This document shows, one piece after another, positions 20,426 to 32,200 of a DNA stretch of 64,000 bases (positions are counted from its first letter, which is position 1; every line of letters begins with the position of its first letter). The stretch covers positions 1,598,580 to 1,662,579 of the forward strand of contig OX442422.1 in NCBI GenBank assembly GCA_949361645.1. Reading direction: 5' to 3'. Under the pieces are notes generated by a model. That model was given only the letters and a program-made list of their open reading frames with translations. It searched no databases and was not told the DNA's origin. The translations under genes were made by a program, and so were the position numbers. This DNA is from Spongilla lacustris (taxonomy: Eukaryota > Porifera > Demospongiae > Spongillida > Spongillidae).

Positions 20426-23366
20426 CTAATGACAAGTTACACCATAGGCAACATTGGCTTCCATCAGAGGAAGGACTGTGTAGGCTTCATTAGTACTGAT
20501 CTTGAACTGTTCTTCATCCTTAGGGCACATGACCTCATCATACACCTCCTCCTGATGCTCATCCCCCTCCTTATTGGTACAGAGATGCAGTGTGTAGATG
20601 CACAGCAGACCCAGAGTGATGGCAGCACCAGTGATGATCAGGGGAAGGATGAGGGACAGGCTGATGATTATGGTGATGGAGGAGGTGAGGGGCACAGAAG
20701 GACCTGCAATAGAATGATATAACTTGCTGCACAACTAACATGTGATGTAAAGTTCTTGTCATTAGTTGGCCAAATGACCGCATGAAGGATGACTTAACTT
20801 ACTGCAGTAAACCAGCTCATGACCAATGGAGTAGTCAGTGACTCCATTGTCAGCAGAACATGAGTACACACCTCCATCCTGTGGTTGGATGTTGGTGATG
20901 GTGAGAGTGTTTGAGGTGATATGGGTGTGGTCATCTTGGGGGAGAGAGGAGTTGTCCTTGAAGAAGTGAACAGTTGGAATGGGATATCCATAGACCTCAC
21001 ACATCAACTGGACACTCCCCCCAGCCTTCAGACATACTGGAACAGCCATTCCAAGGATAACAGCTGGTACTGGATGGGAAGGAGGAAAGAAGAAAAGAGG
21101 AGATGTAACTAAAAACCTGATGGAGGTCAACAATTAGGGGAGATGGTGGAAGTGGGAGGGGCACACATGTATTTGTTAAGGTTATGATTAGCAACATCTT
21201 GTACTTGTAAAAGTATCAAAATTTATCTTACCTCCAATAGTGACAAAGATGGAGGAGGTGTTGACCACACCCACATAACCATAGAAGGAGGCCAAGTAGA
21301 ATCCTTGAGTAGTGAGGTTAACAGAGGAGATGGTGAGAGAGGCACTGTAGGTGATGGGGACAGTTGAGTTGTCAGAGACAGAGATGTTGGAGATGAGGTA
21401 CAGATCACTAGACATCACCAGAGAGCCATTCATGTACCACTGGACATGGTCAGGAGGAGGGTATGACATCACCTTTACCATCAGAGCAGTACCACCACCT
21501 CTACCCACCACCACTACAGACTCCTTGATGGGAATGGGGAACAGACCTGTTAGTGATGCAGAAAGAAAGATTTACAAAAATACTGGTTGAATCCAAAATG
21601 CATGTGTATCTCAAATAGCCTAAAAATGTCATTTGTTACATAAAAATATATGCCAGTAGGCCTACATGTATGGTCTCTTATCACATATGCACACTCACTT
21701 AAGTCCACCACTCTCCATTGTCTCCAAATTGAGCTGGTTCCATTGGACAATGAACACTGGTACATGCCCAAGTCCCCATCCAACAAACCATATATGATCA
21801 TGGTGAACCCACTGATCACCACACGTGGACCTGGGAACAGCTCCTCCCCATTCCTGTACCACCTCATCCCCAGGCCTACTCCACTGGCCTCACAGGTGAA
21901 GGAGACATTGGTGCCCACAGAATTGTCCAAACTGTCCCCAGGACTTGAGGTCACCACCAGGTTGGCCCTTGCTGGTCAGAGGAACAAGATGGCTACCAAT
22001 ACAGCCAATGTCATCACTCACCTAGGACAGTCAGTGTGGCTGTATAAGATGTTATTCCAGTACTGCTAAATACCTGCAGGCCTAGGCATGTCACCAATGT
22101 ACCACTGTCCACTAATGATACTGGACCTGTTATCACCAGTCCTACTACAGATGACCCCACTGACAGTCTTGTTGTGTGCAATGATGATCCACTTGTTATT
22201 GCACAGTTCAAAGATGTTGGCCCATCACCAGCAGCTACCATAGAGAACTGGACATTAGTATCTCCTTCATAAGCAGTGACATCTTCAAGTGGTTTGTAGA
22301 TGACCAGTCCAGTCCTTGGAGAAGCTGGGGGAGAGGATGGGACATACCTCATCATGTGTACTGGGAACAAAGGGAACTCACCAGTTATGTTAAACCTATA
22401 TCTTGTTGGGCTGTCCACTGATAGCATTCCAAAGACATTGGTCACTCTGCAGTGGAACACTCTCTGTGCAGTCACAGGGTCAACCCCAATGATGGCAAGG
22501 TATCGTCCACCCTCCAGGTAGAGGAACTTGGTCCCATCACTGGGTACAGTTTGGTTGAGGCCATCCACCCAGATTATTGAAGGTGGAGGGTTGGACCATG
22601 ACACATTACAGTAAAGGGCAACATTGTCTTTAGCAAATGGATTGGATGTGTTCTTGACACTGTATGTGATATCTTCTCCCTCACCAAAGACTGCCAACAG
22701 AAGGACCACATCATCAACTGTACCACTGTTATTGTGTGGTCACCTCACATGCATAGTAGACAGTGGCTGTTCTGCTTCTGATGGTCCCAAACTGATCACT
22801 GGTAGCCCTACAGTGGTAGGGGATGCCCCCTCTGGAAGCATCCACCCCCTCCACCACAGTGGGTATGAGCAGTGAGCCATTGAGCACATGGCCATTAGAG
22901 ACTAAGGCTGGAGGGTCCCCTCTGTACCATGTGATGGTGGGGGAGGGGTGACCTTGGGCAGTACAGTCCAGCACCAGGGATGTCTTGTATGCTACAGTGT
23001 CCTGGGGCTCCTGGGTGAAGTGAGGAGGCTGGCCAGCTGCACCGGCCACTAAATGAAGCAGCACTGGGGAGGAGGAAGGAAAATGTGAAGATACAAAAAA
23101 ATGTAACGTTAATGGTTTGATTATAACTCAATACATAAGTTGTATAACGCTCTTGAAGTAACATAAATAAAAATAATGCAATTTATTACCTTAAGAGGAT
23201 AACTCCCACCAAGTTCAAATCCCACAGTTGTGCTGACAATGACAATGACATCGCATGCAGCAGCGTTGTCCATAGACAGTAGAGCATATCACTTACCTTT
23301 AGCAAGCTCGTTATAAATGGGAGCGAAGGTAAAATTAAAAGCTGAGGCTCCTACAAGAGGTGGCAT
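20426..23366 (-). CDS. Ig-receptor copy A: 6 Ig-like domains, one membrane span
   Basis: Gene model on the - strand from splice signals: 23366-23297, 23063-22749, 22690-22382, 22324-22022, 21971-21699, 21546-21232, 21069-20803, 20703-20426. All introns are phase 1, many about 55 bp, and the joined frame is open: 709 residues. It starts at MPPLVGAS in a small exon. Each following exon carries one Ig-like unit with Cys pairs LDC/YHC, LYC/FHC, FTC/YQC and LMC/YSC; the third is atypical and the fifth has no Cys pair. The last exon holds a hydrophobic span (SITIIISLSLILPLIITGAA...) and a tail of about 55 residues with VYDEV, EAYTVL and VAYGV. It probably acts in adhesion or recognition at the cell surface. 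Compared with copy C it lacks the Ig7 exon. Confidence 0.8.
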
Positions 23367-24801
23367 GATGATCCAACAGGTCAAGAGGCTCCTGGGGCCA
23401 CACAAATGACAAGTGGCTCCATACCAAAGAGATGGAGGCCTAGATAGCATACTATTTTCACAACTTACAGTATTTAATACAAGGTACTGAATATATAGTT
23501 GAGATTTTCTTAATGAAGATGGTGACAGTGATTACAGCAAAACAATCATACAGAAGTGATGTAACAAATACCTTCCATTACACTCATAGCACTACCCTCC
23601 CTCCCTCATTACAACTGAATATCATTTAGCTTAGGGAAGTCCAAGAGCTTGAGCATTTCTATCCGAAAGGCCTAGGGGTACAGTCCCCATGCAATTAGAT
23701 ACAATTCTCTGACTATATATAAGTGTCAAATTCTGTGGACCATATGGTAAGGTCAAGATTGAGGATCAAGTAGAGAGACTCCTTGTCAATGATAATCTGC
23801 CGAGTTAGACTCCAAAGGATGGCTGGCACCTCACCTTTACATCTTCACTATCAGAGGCCTGTGGGAGGGGCCTGCCTAGCTGACATATCAGTGTATAGGA
23901 ATATCCTTGCACTTTGAAAATTGTGCTCCTCGTAAATCACTTGTGTATGCCCTCAGTGGTACCCATAAGCAATGGTTGCATAATGGTCTTGTGGTGTGGT
24001 GGGGCCAGTCTACACCAGCTATGCAGCCAGAGGTGACAAGGATGACAATACATATGGAGGTTGGAGGAAAAGATGAACAACTTGGAGTTATGTTGTGTGC
24101 ATGCCTAGCTGTTATACCTGCTTTGGCAATGATGCTGGGTGCATGTAGTTTGTTTTCCAGCCATAGTGTTATGTTGAAATGGCCCAAGTGAATCCTAGCT
24201 ACACTTTAGTGTATGTGTCCATATTGTTGTTTGCTATATAGGGGTTCCATGCAGTAATGCACCAAGTCTTTTTTAAAAGACATGACATTTGTATGATTCA
24301 CTTGCATTTGTACAAAGACCATGTGCTTGACGATATATGGAAGCTATTTGTCACTTGGCATTGCATTAGCTGCTAAATCCAAACATGAGTTACTACATGT
24401 GTGTAATAATTTTTTGGTTGCCTCTTTTGTACAGAGATAAGGCATATTCCAGGTTATTGCCACACAGGAGTTATAAAAATTTCACTTCTAGTCACAGGTG
24501 CTATTAAGCTTTGTAAAAAGTACTTCTAAACAATTTGGACTTTCAACAACACACAACGTAACCGAGAATTGAAGAGTTTAATTGTTGCGCTACTGGCATC
24601 CTGTCACTCTCCGTTTGTTGAAAAGGAAAACCATGCATGTATTTCTGGAGCAGGTTCAAGCATAGATTATTTCTCAATAATCTATGGTTCAAGAAATGAG
24701 TGTAAAAACCTGAAAACACTTTTTTATGGTTTGATTGGATAGCTCACATTCAGGTTAAAAATAGTAACAGTATTTTAAAAGTAAAAATAAGATTTTCCAC
24801 C
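23367..24801. other. No gene seen upstream of receptor A
   Basis: This is the 5' flank of copy A. A 94-residue + strand frame at 23907-24191 has a hydrophobic patch but no recognised motif and is probably chance. Confidence 0.4.
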
Positions 24802-24808
24802 ACCCAAA

Positions 24809-24888
24809 GTAGTCTCGTCCCCAAGCCCGATATGCATTCGTTATAACCCATCCGCTACTGCCGTATGTGGGTCTGGGAACGAGACTAC
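24809..24888. mobile_element. 80-bp MITE with GTAGTCTCGT ends
   Basis: Left end GTAGTCTCGTCCCCAAGCCC and right end the inverse of GTAGTCTCGTTCCCAGACCC. The 7-bp repeat ACCCAAA flanks both sides (24802-24808, 24889-24895). Related ends occur near 17234, 39190, 57975 and 63668. Confidence 0.75.
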
Positions 24889-24906
24889 ACCCAAAGTACA
24901 CTTTAA

Positions 24907-25538
24907 CTCTTTGACCGCCAAGTGCATATATATATACTAAAAATTAATTCGCGTTTACCGCCAAGTGCATATATATATGCACACATATAGAAAACCAGTC
25001 TGTGTCGCACGGTTACACGCTCCGTGTACCAATAAGCCTTAGTGGCATAGAGCTATGACCGGAGCGTTGGTTTTTAATGGAAAGGAAAGCGGGAACGAAC
25101 AGCTGCAGGTGTACACGTAATGGCGTCTCTATCGTCACCAGCAGCTTCGAATTAGCACCCGTCTTTTCTACTAAAACATAGGCGAGCGAAGCTTTTTAAA
25201 ACGTCTGGACGTTAGATGTAACAACAAGGGATAGAACTATGGTGTTTTTATCGACTGCTTCGTAGTATGTGCAATATACGGCTTCGAATTCCTGCCCGCT
25301 TCGCTCGACCTAAATCGGGTCTTGTTAGCTGCCGATTGTTTTCAAGCTAGTACACCATATATCATAACAAACATCATAAAACACTCTTCTATCATAGATA
25401 GTATCTTTTTAAGGAGGCTAACCGCGTGATTCTTCGAGAACAGCGACTACTAAGCAACGGCCGTACGGGTAGCCATAATTAAAAACATTACTGGCAAATA
25501 ATCAATTAACTACGTTATCCGTCTTGACTGTCAAAGAG
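24907..25538. mobile_element. piggyBac-like non-autonomous element (632 bp)
   Basis: Both sides are flanked by TTAA (24903-24906, 25539-25542). The left end is CTCTTTGACCGCCAAG and the right end is the inverse of CTCTTTGACAGTCAAG (14 of 16). TTAA targets and YCTTTGAC-type ends are typical of piggyBac. The subterminal word CCGCCAAGTGCATATATATA is repeated. No transposase frame is present. Confidence 0.8.
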
Positions 25539-25542
25539 TTAA

Positions 25543-25980
25543 AAATAATAAGAGTTGGGATGTTCAGCAACATAAACAATAATGTTTCTTATCATTGTTG
25601 TATATTATGTATGGTATTAGAACGCAGAAACATTCAACTCACCATGTGAAAACATTGGTAGCCATACTACTGGTAAACATCATAGTTTAAGTAAACAGTA
25701 CTAGCCACACATGCTCATAAATGGAAAGAAAATACTTACCATGCAACATGGTGATAGAACTGGGCTTGTGCAGCATTGTGCTGTAAAAAAACATAAGTAC
25801 ATACACTTAGGTGTTAATTCGCTTCAGTGTTTCATCGTAAAACGGTCTGGTATCAGGCTAATACATGCACATGTACTAACGCTTTTTCTTTCACGTGCAG
25901 TACTCGATCAACAATGGCGCAAACAGGACCTTCTATTACATGTGGGTATCATACTTAGAATTCATACCGGTGTCATAGGC
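25543..25980. other. No gene seen
   Basis: Short chance frames only. Confidence 0.45.
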
Positions 25981-25987
25981 TTAGTGT

Positions 25988-26690
25988 CATAGGGTATACG
26001 GTCCTATTCCCTAGGGAATACGGTCCCCCGGACCGAGTTCCCTGGCTGTACTAAACCAATTCGGACTCAATTCCCTATGGCCGAATACAGTCCTCCCCCC
26101 CCCCCCCCCCCCCCCGGCCCCGCATGGTATATACATCATAAAATATACCGCGCGTGCATGCACGTAAGGGCTCACACCTTTGGTTCGAAAAGTCGCCAAC
26201 TGATACATTCCATAGTTTACGACCATGCAGTTCGGTAAGCGCGATGTGCCCAATGTAACGAATGCATTGTGTTTCAAAAAGCTGAGCATTTTTGCTGTAA
26301 CCGTGATGCATGCCCAAGCTTGCCTTCGGTCGTCTTGCGCGCGCGCCTTCATCTCCGGTTCTTTTTTGTTGTTACCCAGTCAACCGAGCGAAAATAGTCC
26401 CTGATCCGGATTAATGAAAATTTTCGATGGGGTAGCAAGTGGTATGCATGTATAAGTGAGGTACAGATGGGGTTTAAGTGGGGTATCAATGCGGTATAGA
26501 TGATCGAGGTACATTGTTTGAATCAAAATTAAACCTCAGGGAATGGAGTCCGCCTCCTCGCCCGGACTGTATTCCCTGGATGGACAATTTTTTAGACGGA
26601 CCATGTTCCCTAGGGAGTTGGGTCCGGGTTGGGGGGGGGGGGGGGGAGGGAGACCGTACATGTATTCCCTAATGGTATACGGTCCAGGGC
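25988..26690. mobile_element. Inverted-repeat element with poly-C/poly-G arms
   Basis: Left arm (about 25990-26120) carries GGTATACGGTCC, TTCCCTAGGGAA, CCGGACC and a C22 run. The right arm (about 26540-26690) carries the inverse words including GTTCCCTAGGGAG, a G16 run and ACGGTCC. The arms are imperfectly inverted around 400 bp of unrelated sequence, suggesting a foldback transposon whose arms contain a mutable homopolymer. Confidence 0.5.
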
Positions 26691-26900
26691 ATTGAATAAA
26701 AATAAAAATAGTTAATAAATAAAAACAAACGAAATGTCTGTGAATAAATAACAATCAAGTAATCGTATCTAGGCACATGTCTTGGCCTACCTGTATATCG
26801 TCATCACTGTGCAGCGAAGCCGGTATATAGGGCCACCCAGCTAGAATGTTGGTAGGAAAATTAAATTCCGTATATTATAAACCATAGATATTATTAGTTT
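26691..26900. other. Short spacer, nothing recognised
   Basis: An AT-rich spacer between the foldback element and duplicated block D1. Confidence 0.4.
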
Positions 26901-27046
26901 AAGTAATGCAATAAAACAATGACAAAAACAAACTTCAACTAACAGCAAGAATGTACTTGCAGAGGCTTGTACGGATATGGAAGCATTATGATAAGAAACT
27001 CCATACATCACTATCATGCACACACAAATTACAAATCCAAATACAC

Positions 27047-27146
<100 letters not shown>

Positions 27147-27549
27147 CACATGGCACACGGCACATGTACATTAACACACAACACACAACCAAAGCACACA
27201 CACTCACATATGTGACAATGGAATTACGCATGCAATTATGAATATTTTGTGAAACTGATCACCATCTCAGTAGAGTAAAAGTATTACTTGGGCAGAGCCA
27301 AACCTTCACGTTGTACGTCCAGCTAGGGAAGGTATAGCACACATCTACACCATTACTCCTGTATAATGTATAAGTGTTATATACTTCTTATTTTTATACA
27401 TGGCAACTATCATCTTCAAAGACATGTTGTTTACATCAGGTATGGGGTATGTATGTACCTTACAGGAAGGCCTTGTTACCTAATACCATATGGTACCAGC
27501 TACTGTACTTAGGAACACACATGTCTGAAGGGAAGAAGTGTCATCAATA

Positions 27550-27832
27550 TGCAGTATTCCAACTTCAAGGACAACTCCTCCCTCCATCACATAGACCACA
27601 CCCACATTACTACTAATACTCTCACCATCACCAACATCCAACCATAGGATGGAGGTGTGTACTCATGTTCTGCTGACAATGGAGTCCTGTTAATGTTGAC
27701 CTCCCTCCCTTCAGCCTTCCCTTGTGTGGAGATAAAAGGACCAGTCAATCCTGTTGAGGTGGGTGGTCAGGTGGAGGTGGTGTGCAATGGGAGCGGAGCC
27801 CCACCCCCTGAGATCAGGTGGATGAAGGATGA
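27550..27832 (+). pseudogene. Inverted remnant of Ig6-Ig7 exons
   Basis: The + strand reads the Ig6 end (FKDNSSLP at about 27570, the frame then shifting, then YSCSADNGV at 27657). It then has the 3' part of the receptor intron including TTGACCTCCCTCCCTTCAG, then the Ig7 start VEIKGPVNPVEVGGQVEVVCNGSGAPPPEIRWMKD, broken off at 27832. Intron sequence is retained, so it arose by DNA rearrangement, not retrocopying. It is the only receptor piece on the + strand. Confidence 0.8.
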
Positions 27833-28519
27833 ATCTCATCCGAAGAATAAGCATAATGTACATAATTATGATTATAACAAACGCCATACATTATGCACAC
27901 AACTCACAAACCCAAATACACACACACTGGCACACACACACACACACAATGCACACACATGTATGACACATGCACACACGCACACACTTCACATATGTTC
28001 AGGAGTCGGAGTATGACAATGTAATTACACATGCAATTATGAATCTTTTGTGTTCATGTAAAAAAACACACAAACATATAATTATAATTATAATTATACA
28101 TACACACACACACACATACACACAAGCAATGTGTACATTTTTTCTTGTTGGGGTAGGAGCAGACCTGGATTGATCTAGCAGTACTAGGGTGCTTCCCTGA
28201 ATTGAATGATCCACAGTGCCTCTGGTCCCCAGGCATCCATTTTAAGTATGCCTTTGCTGAAACACCTTACATGCATTCACACTTCCAAAATTATTAGTGA
28301 ATTAGACTGGGATTCAATTGTAATGTCAAAAGCAGCTGAGATGCCCCAATCAGAATTGGTAACAAAGGTGTCTACTGGTAGTGTTTGGAATTAACTCATC
28401 CCCACTGATTAACAGCCAACTGCAAACTTCTAGGTATGCAGGCAAACATGTTTACAAAACAATAAAGAATTGTAGCTAGCTGTTACCAATGCTTCAAGCC
28501 AAAAACAATAAAGAATTGC

Positions 28520-29165
28520 ATCTGTTGCCAAGTTACTGGCTTAGCTTCAAGCCAAAAAAATGTCTAGACATTGCAAGTAAAAAAAGAGCATCCAGCTGGC
28601 TGAATGCTCTCCCTATCGCATGGCATGGTTTTGCTCTAAACAAGAGTGCTTTTAGAGATGCTATCTGGTTACGCTATGGCTGGCAGCCACAGTGCATATG
28701 GTTCCATCTACATCTACATGTATACATGTAGAGCATGCCATGAATTGCCCATCTGGAGGCTTTCCTTGAGTTTGACACAATGATCAGGTGGGAGACCAGA
28801 ACTCTGCATTCCTCAATGAGGAGTGTCATAACTTTCCTCTGCAGCCATTGCAGGGTGTAATACCTTAGATATAAGTCTGCCGATAGAAAAGTTGGAGGTT
28901 GACTTGATGCTGCTGCACAGAAGAGACCACCAAGCTGCCTACTTTGATGACAGAGTATTCAACACAAATCCTATACCAATGCTTCCTCTGCCAAAATTCT
29001 ACCGGTATATAAGAATTAGAGACCTTGAGCATTTTCACCTTAGTTCTGTGTCATGGCTGCCCTCTGCAGTTGTTCCTCTTCAGGCTGTACATCACTCTGA
29101 TGGTCATCAGCTTCATGGACACAAAACACAACTGGTACCAGCATCCAGCCACCTCAGACTGATGT
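28520..29165 (+). pseudogene. Second RLE-type LINE family, C-terminal remnant (in D1)
   Basis: It reads KKRASSWLNALPIAWHGFALNKSAFRDAIWLRYGWQP, then in shifted frames CPSGGFP and an RHN-like patch, YFDDRVFNTNP and FYR. This order (SWL.ALP...GF.L....FRDA..LRYGW, C..GGF, FD.RVFN) is a common transposon C-terminus of corals and sponges, I believe; it is distinct from the 0-8 kb family. It has many stops. Part of it (about 28980-29470) is tandemly repeated at 29480-29960. Confidence 0.55.
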
Positions 29166-29479
29166 ATTGAATGAATGTAAAAAGGAGATTTGTGTTCAGT
29201 ATTGTATGTTTACACATGCAGGCAACCCAATTTATTGGCCATGCAGTCATGAAATGAAAGAAAAGTAGCACTTGATTGTAATGAATGGCTCACTATTAAT
29301 ACAACATCACACCTTAGTTTACATGGTAACTGGTTCTACCTGTCTTAATATTGGATGGTAAATGATAGATTGGTGGTTGATGTGGTTCATAGGTGAAGGG
29401 GTGGTGCCTCCATACTTTTACAGACTTTTTATGCCCACCTTATGGTCTGGTAAGTTAGCTTAGTTTTCCTCCTCTGCCA

Positions 29480-29960
29480 TAATGCTACCGGAAAATATGA
29501 AGAACAAATTAGAGACCTTGAGCATTTTCACCTTAGTTCTGTGTCATGGCTGCCCTCTGCAGTTGTTCCCCTTCAGGCTGTACATCACTCTGATGGTCAT
29601 CAGCTTCATGGACACAAACCACAACTGGTACCAGCATTCAACCACCTCAGACTGATATATTGGATGAATGTAAAAAGGGGATTTGTGTTCGGTATTCTAT
29701 GTGTACACATGCAGGTAACCTAATGTATTGAACATGCTTTTGGCCATGCAATCATGAAATGAAAGAAAAGTAGCACTTGATTGTAATTAATGGCTCACTG
29801 TTACTACAACATCACACCTTAGTTTACATGGTAACTGGTTCTACCTGTCTTAAAATATTGGATGGTAAAGGATAGATTGGTGGTTGATGTGGTTGTGGTG
29901 CCTCTGTGCTTTTGTAGGCTTTTTTATGAGCACCTAATGGTCTGGTATGTTCACTTGTGC
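29480..29960 (+). repeat. Tandem duplicate of 28980-29470
   Basis: It repeats the TTAGAGACCTTGAGCATTTT ... GTCTGGTA block of D1 with about 90% identity. D2 lacks this second copy, so the duplication arose after the D1/D2 split or was lost in D2. Confidence 0.75.
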
Positions 29961-30193
29961 AGAACTTGTAGCTGATATGTAACTGGGGCTTCTTATTGGA
30001 GAAATACATATGCTCGCATCCCATGCATAGATGCTAAGCAAATGTCTGTCAAACCAACACAATTCAGTAGCATGTATCATGTATCTCTTGTGCAGTTTCC
30101 AATCATCATAATATGTATCTGTTATGTTCATGCATTGAATCCATGAACTTAAAAGTCTAATATCTAACAAAACTTGTTCATACTAATCCTTCA

Positions 30194-30495
30194 CTAGATA
30201 AGGCAAACTACATAAGGCACACTACATAAGGCACATTACATAAGGCACACTACATAAGGCACACTACATAAGGCACATTACATAAGGCACACTGCATAAG
30301 GCACACTACATAAGGCACACTACGTAAGGCACACTACATAAGGCACATTACATAAGGCACACTACATAAGGAGTCAAGGCATACTACATAAGGCACACTA
30401 CATAAGGCACACTACATAAGGCACACTATATAAGGCACACTACATAAGGCACACTACATAAGGCACACTACATAAGGAGTCAAGGCATACTACAC
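30194..30495. repeat. 14-bp minisatellite (CACTACATAAGGCA)n
   Basis: About 20 copies of a 14-bp unit with CACT/CATT variants and two inserts of GGAGTCAAGGCATACTACAT. The two inserts suggest a higher-order duplication. Confidence 0.95.
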
Positions 30496-30599
30496 TATAG
30501 TTACATGTCATACCTCGATAGCTGAATGAGGAAGGTTAACATTAACTACTACTACTGTACCACACTTTATATTATGACACACATCCAGATAGATTTTTG

Positions 30600-32200
30600 G
30601 TTCTGACACATCTGCTGCAATGTTTAGAGATGGAGATGCCAGGAAGGTTTAATCTGGCACCAGATTTTGATCACCCAGTGGAAATTAAAAATATGGATAA
30701 GTGTGTGCTTTACGTGACCGTAAACCCTAATTTTTATCCATAACGATGTTTCTATCTCCATTAGGGTAACATTTGCCTGGCTCGAACCCGCTATTAAGAT
30801 TATCATTTCAAATTATCTTAGGATTAAGTTTGAAAGAGAATAAAATTAATTTTCAAATATCTTTGGCTGATTGTGTTAAATTAAACCCTATAGCATTGTA
30901 CCCTAACTGGACCTGCTGCCAAAGTGCACACCAAAGGGAGTATAGAAGTTATTTTATTTTGCATGGGCATACTTGCATGGCTGTCCAAGAAAATATCCTA
31001 ACACCCAGGATAGAAATCAATCTCATCCTGGTTTTTACACGTATGTGACAAAACTGGGGTAGAATCCCAGAATGGCATGGAATCGATTGCCAAACATTGC
31101 ACCACGGATGGGTAATTAATGGATTTATTGAACAATAATTGGGATCAGTAGCTAGGAATAAAATCCATTTGTTGTAGAAAAGTTTTTTTCTTCTGTGCAA
31201 TGACATCAGTTGCAGGTGTTTGCCCCATATGCCATAGCAGCTAAATTAAAGGTTGGTATGGTATCAACTACAGGTGTTCACTCCATAAATATTTTCACTC
31301 CAATTCATCTCAGTATTTGCTACATACCCTTACACAGTGAGGTTTTGTGCCTCTTGTGTTATGGTTTGTCTGAACTAATATTATAAGTTTTCCTGTATTA
31401 AGGCTAAGGTCAGCATGGATACACCCCACAGCCATCAGACATTATACAGCACTTACCATGCATAAAAGCTACAGCAACAACATAAATACATGGCCATGCA
31501 TTCTATGTTGTTGTGATATCCAACATATCAAATGGAGGAGCCTGCAAAAGGCAACTAAAAACTCAGTAGGTTACCAATTACAAGCCAAACTCTCAATACA
31601 AAAGTACATTACTGGTGATGCCACCAAAAAATGGTACCACATTGTGGGATTTCCACTGCATGAGATGTTTTGTGAAATGCACCATTCCTTAATATGACTA
31701 ATGATGGGTGCTTATTGTGTAGCATCAAGGAGGTGTGACATGTCACATCCAAACATCCACCTCCAGTGCAGTTTTTGCTTTCACACAGTTGGTGCTATTT
31801 TTAGAGACAGAGGTGCTGAGATGGTGTAATTTGACACCCGATTTCAATCACTTGATAGAAAGTATAAGATTGGATTTTGCTTGACCTTAAACCCTAATAT
31901 TTCTATGCTTCCCTTAGAGCATATTTACAGATCACATCATTTGCCTGGCTACATCCTTTACTACATGTTGAACTCAGGATTAAACTACAAGTTAATTGTG
32001 AATTTTGGCTGAAGGTGTACATGAAAATATTGAACCCTAGCCTAATCAAACATTGAAGTCCAAGACACTAGGGTAGTACAGGGGTGGGGTAGTACTAAGG
32101 GGGTGGATACCTCAGGATACAACATAAAAGATACTTGGGACACACTCCTATTACAAAATTAAGATGGTGAATCAATACATCTGATAGTGGCAGTATATGC
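30600..32200. repeat. Dispersed repeat family in the 3' flank of receptor B
   Basis: Segments at about 30610-30800 and 31790-32200 share GGAGATGG..GTGCTG, TGACC.TAAACCCTAA and TTTGCCTGGC blocks with 50090-50500, the 3' flank of receptor C. The part next to the genes (about 32020-32200 with 50340-50518) is nearly identical and belongs to the gene duplication unit. No coding signal. Confidence 0.55.

Noticed and set aside
20430..20520. Classical ITAM in the receptor tail
   Set aside because: The two YxxV/L sites are separated by 19 residues, outside the usual 6-12, so only generic SH2-type sites are proposed.
20429..20722. 97-residue + strand frame over the receptor tail exon
   Set aside because: Antisense shadow of the membrane/tail exon of copy A; the same shadows occur in B and C.
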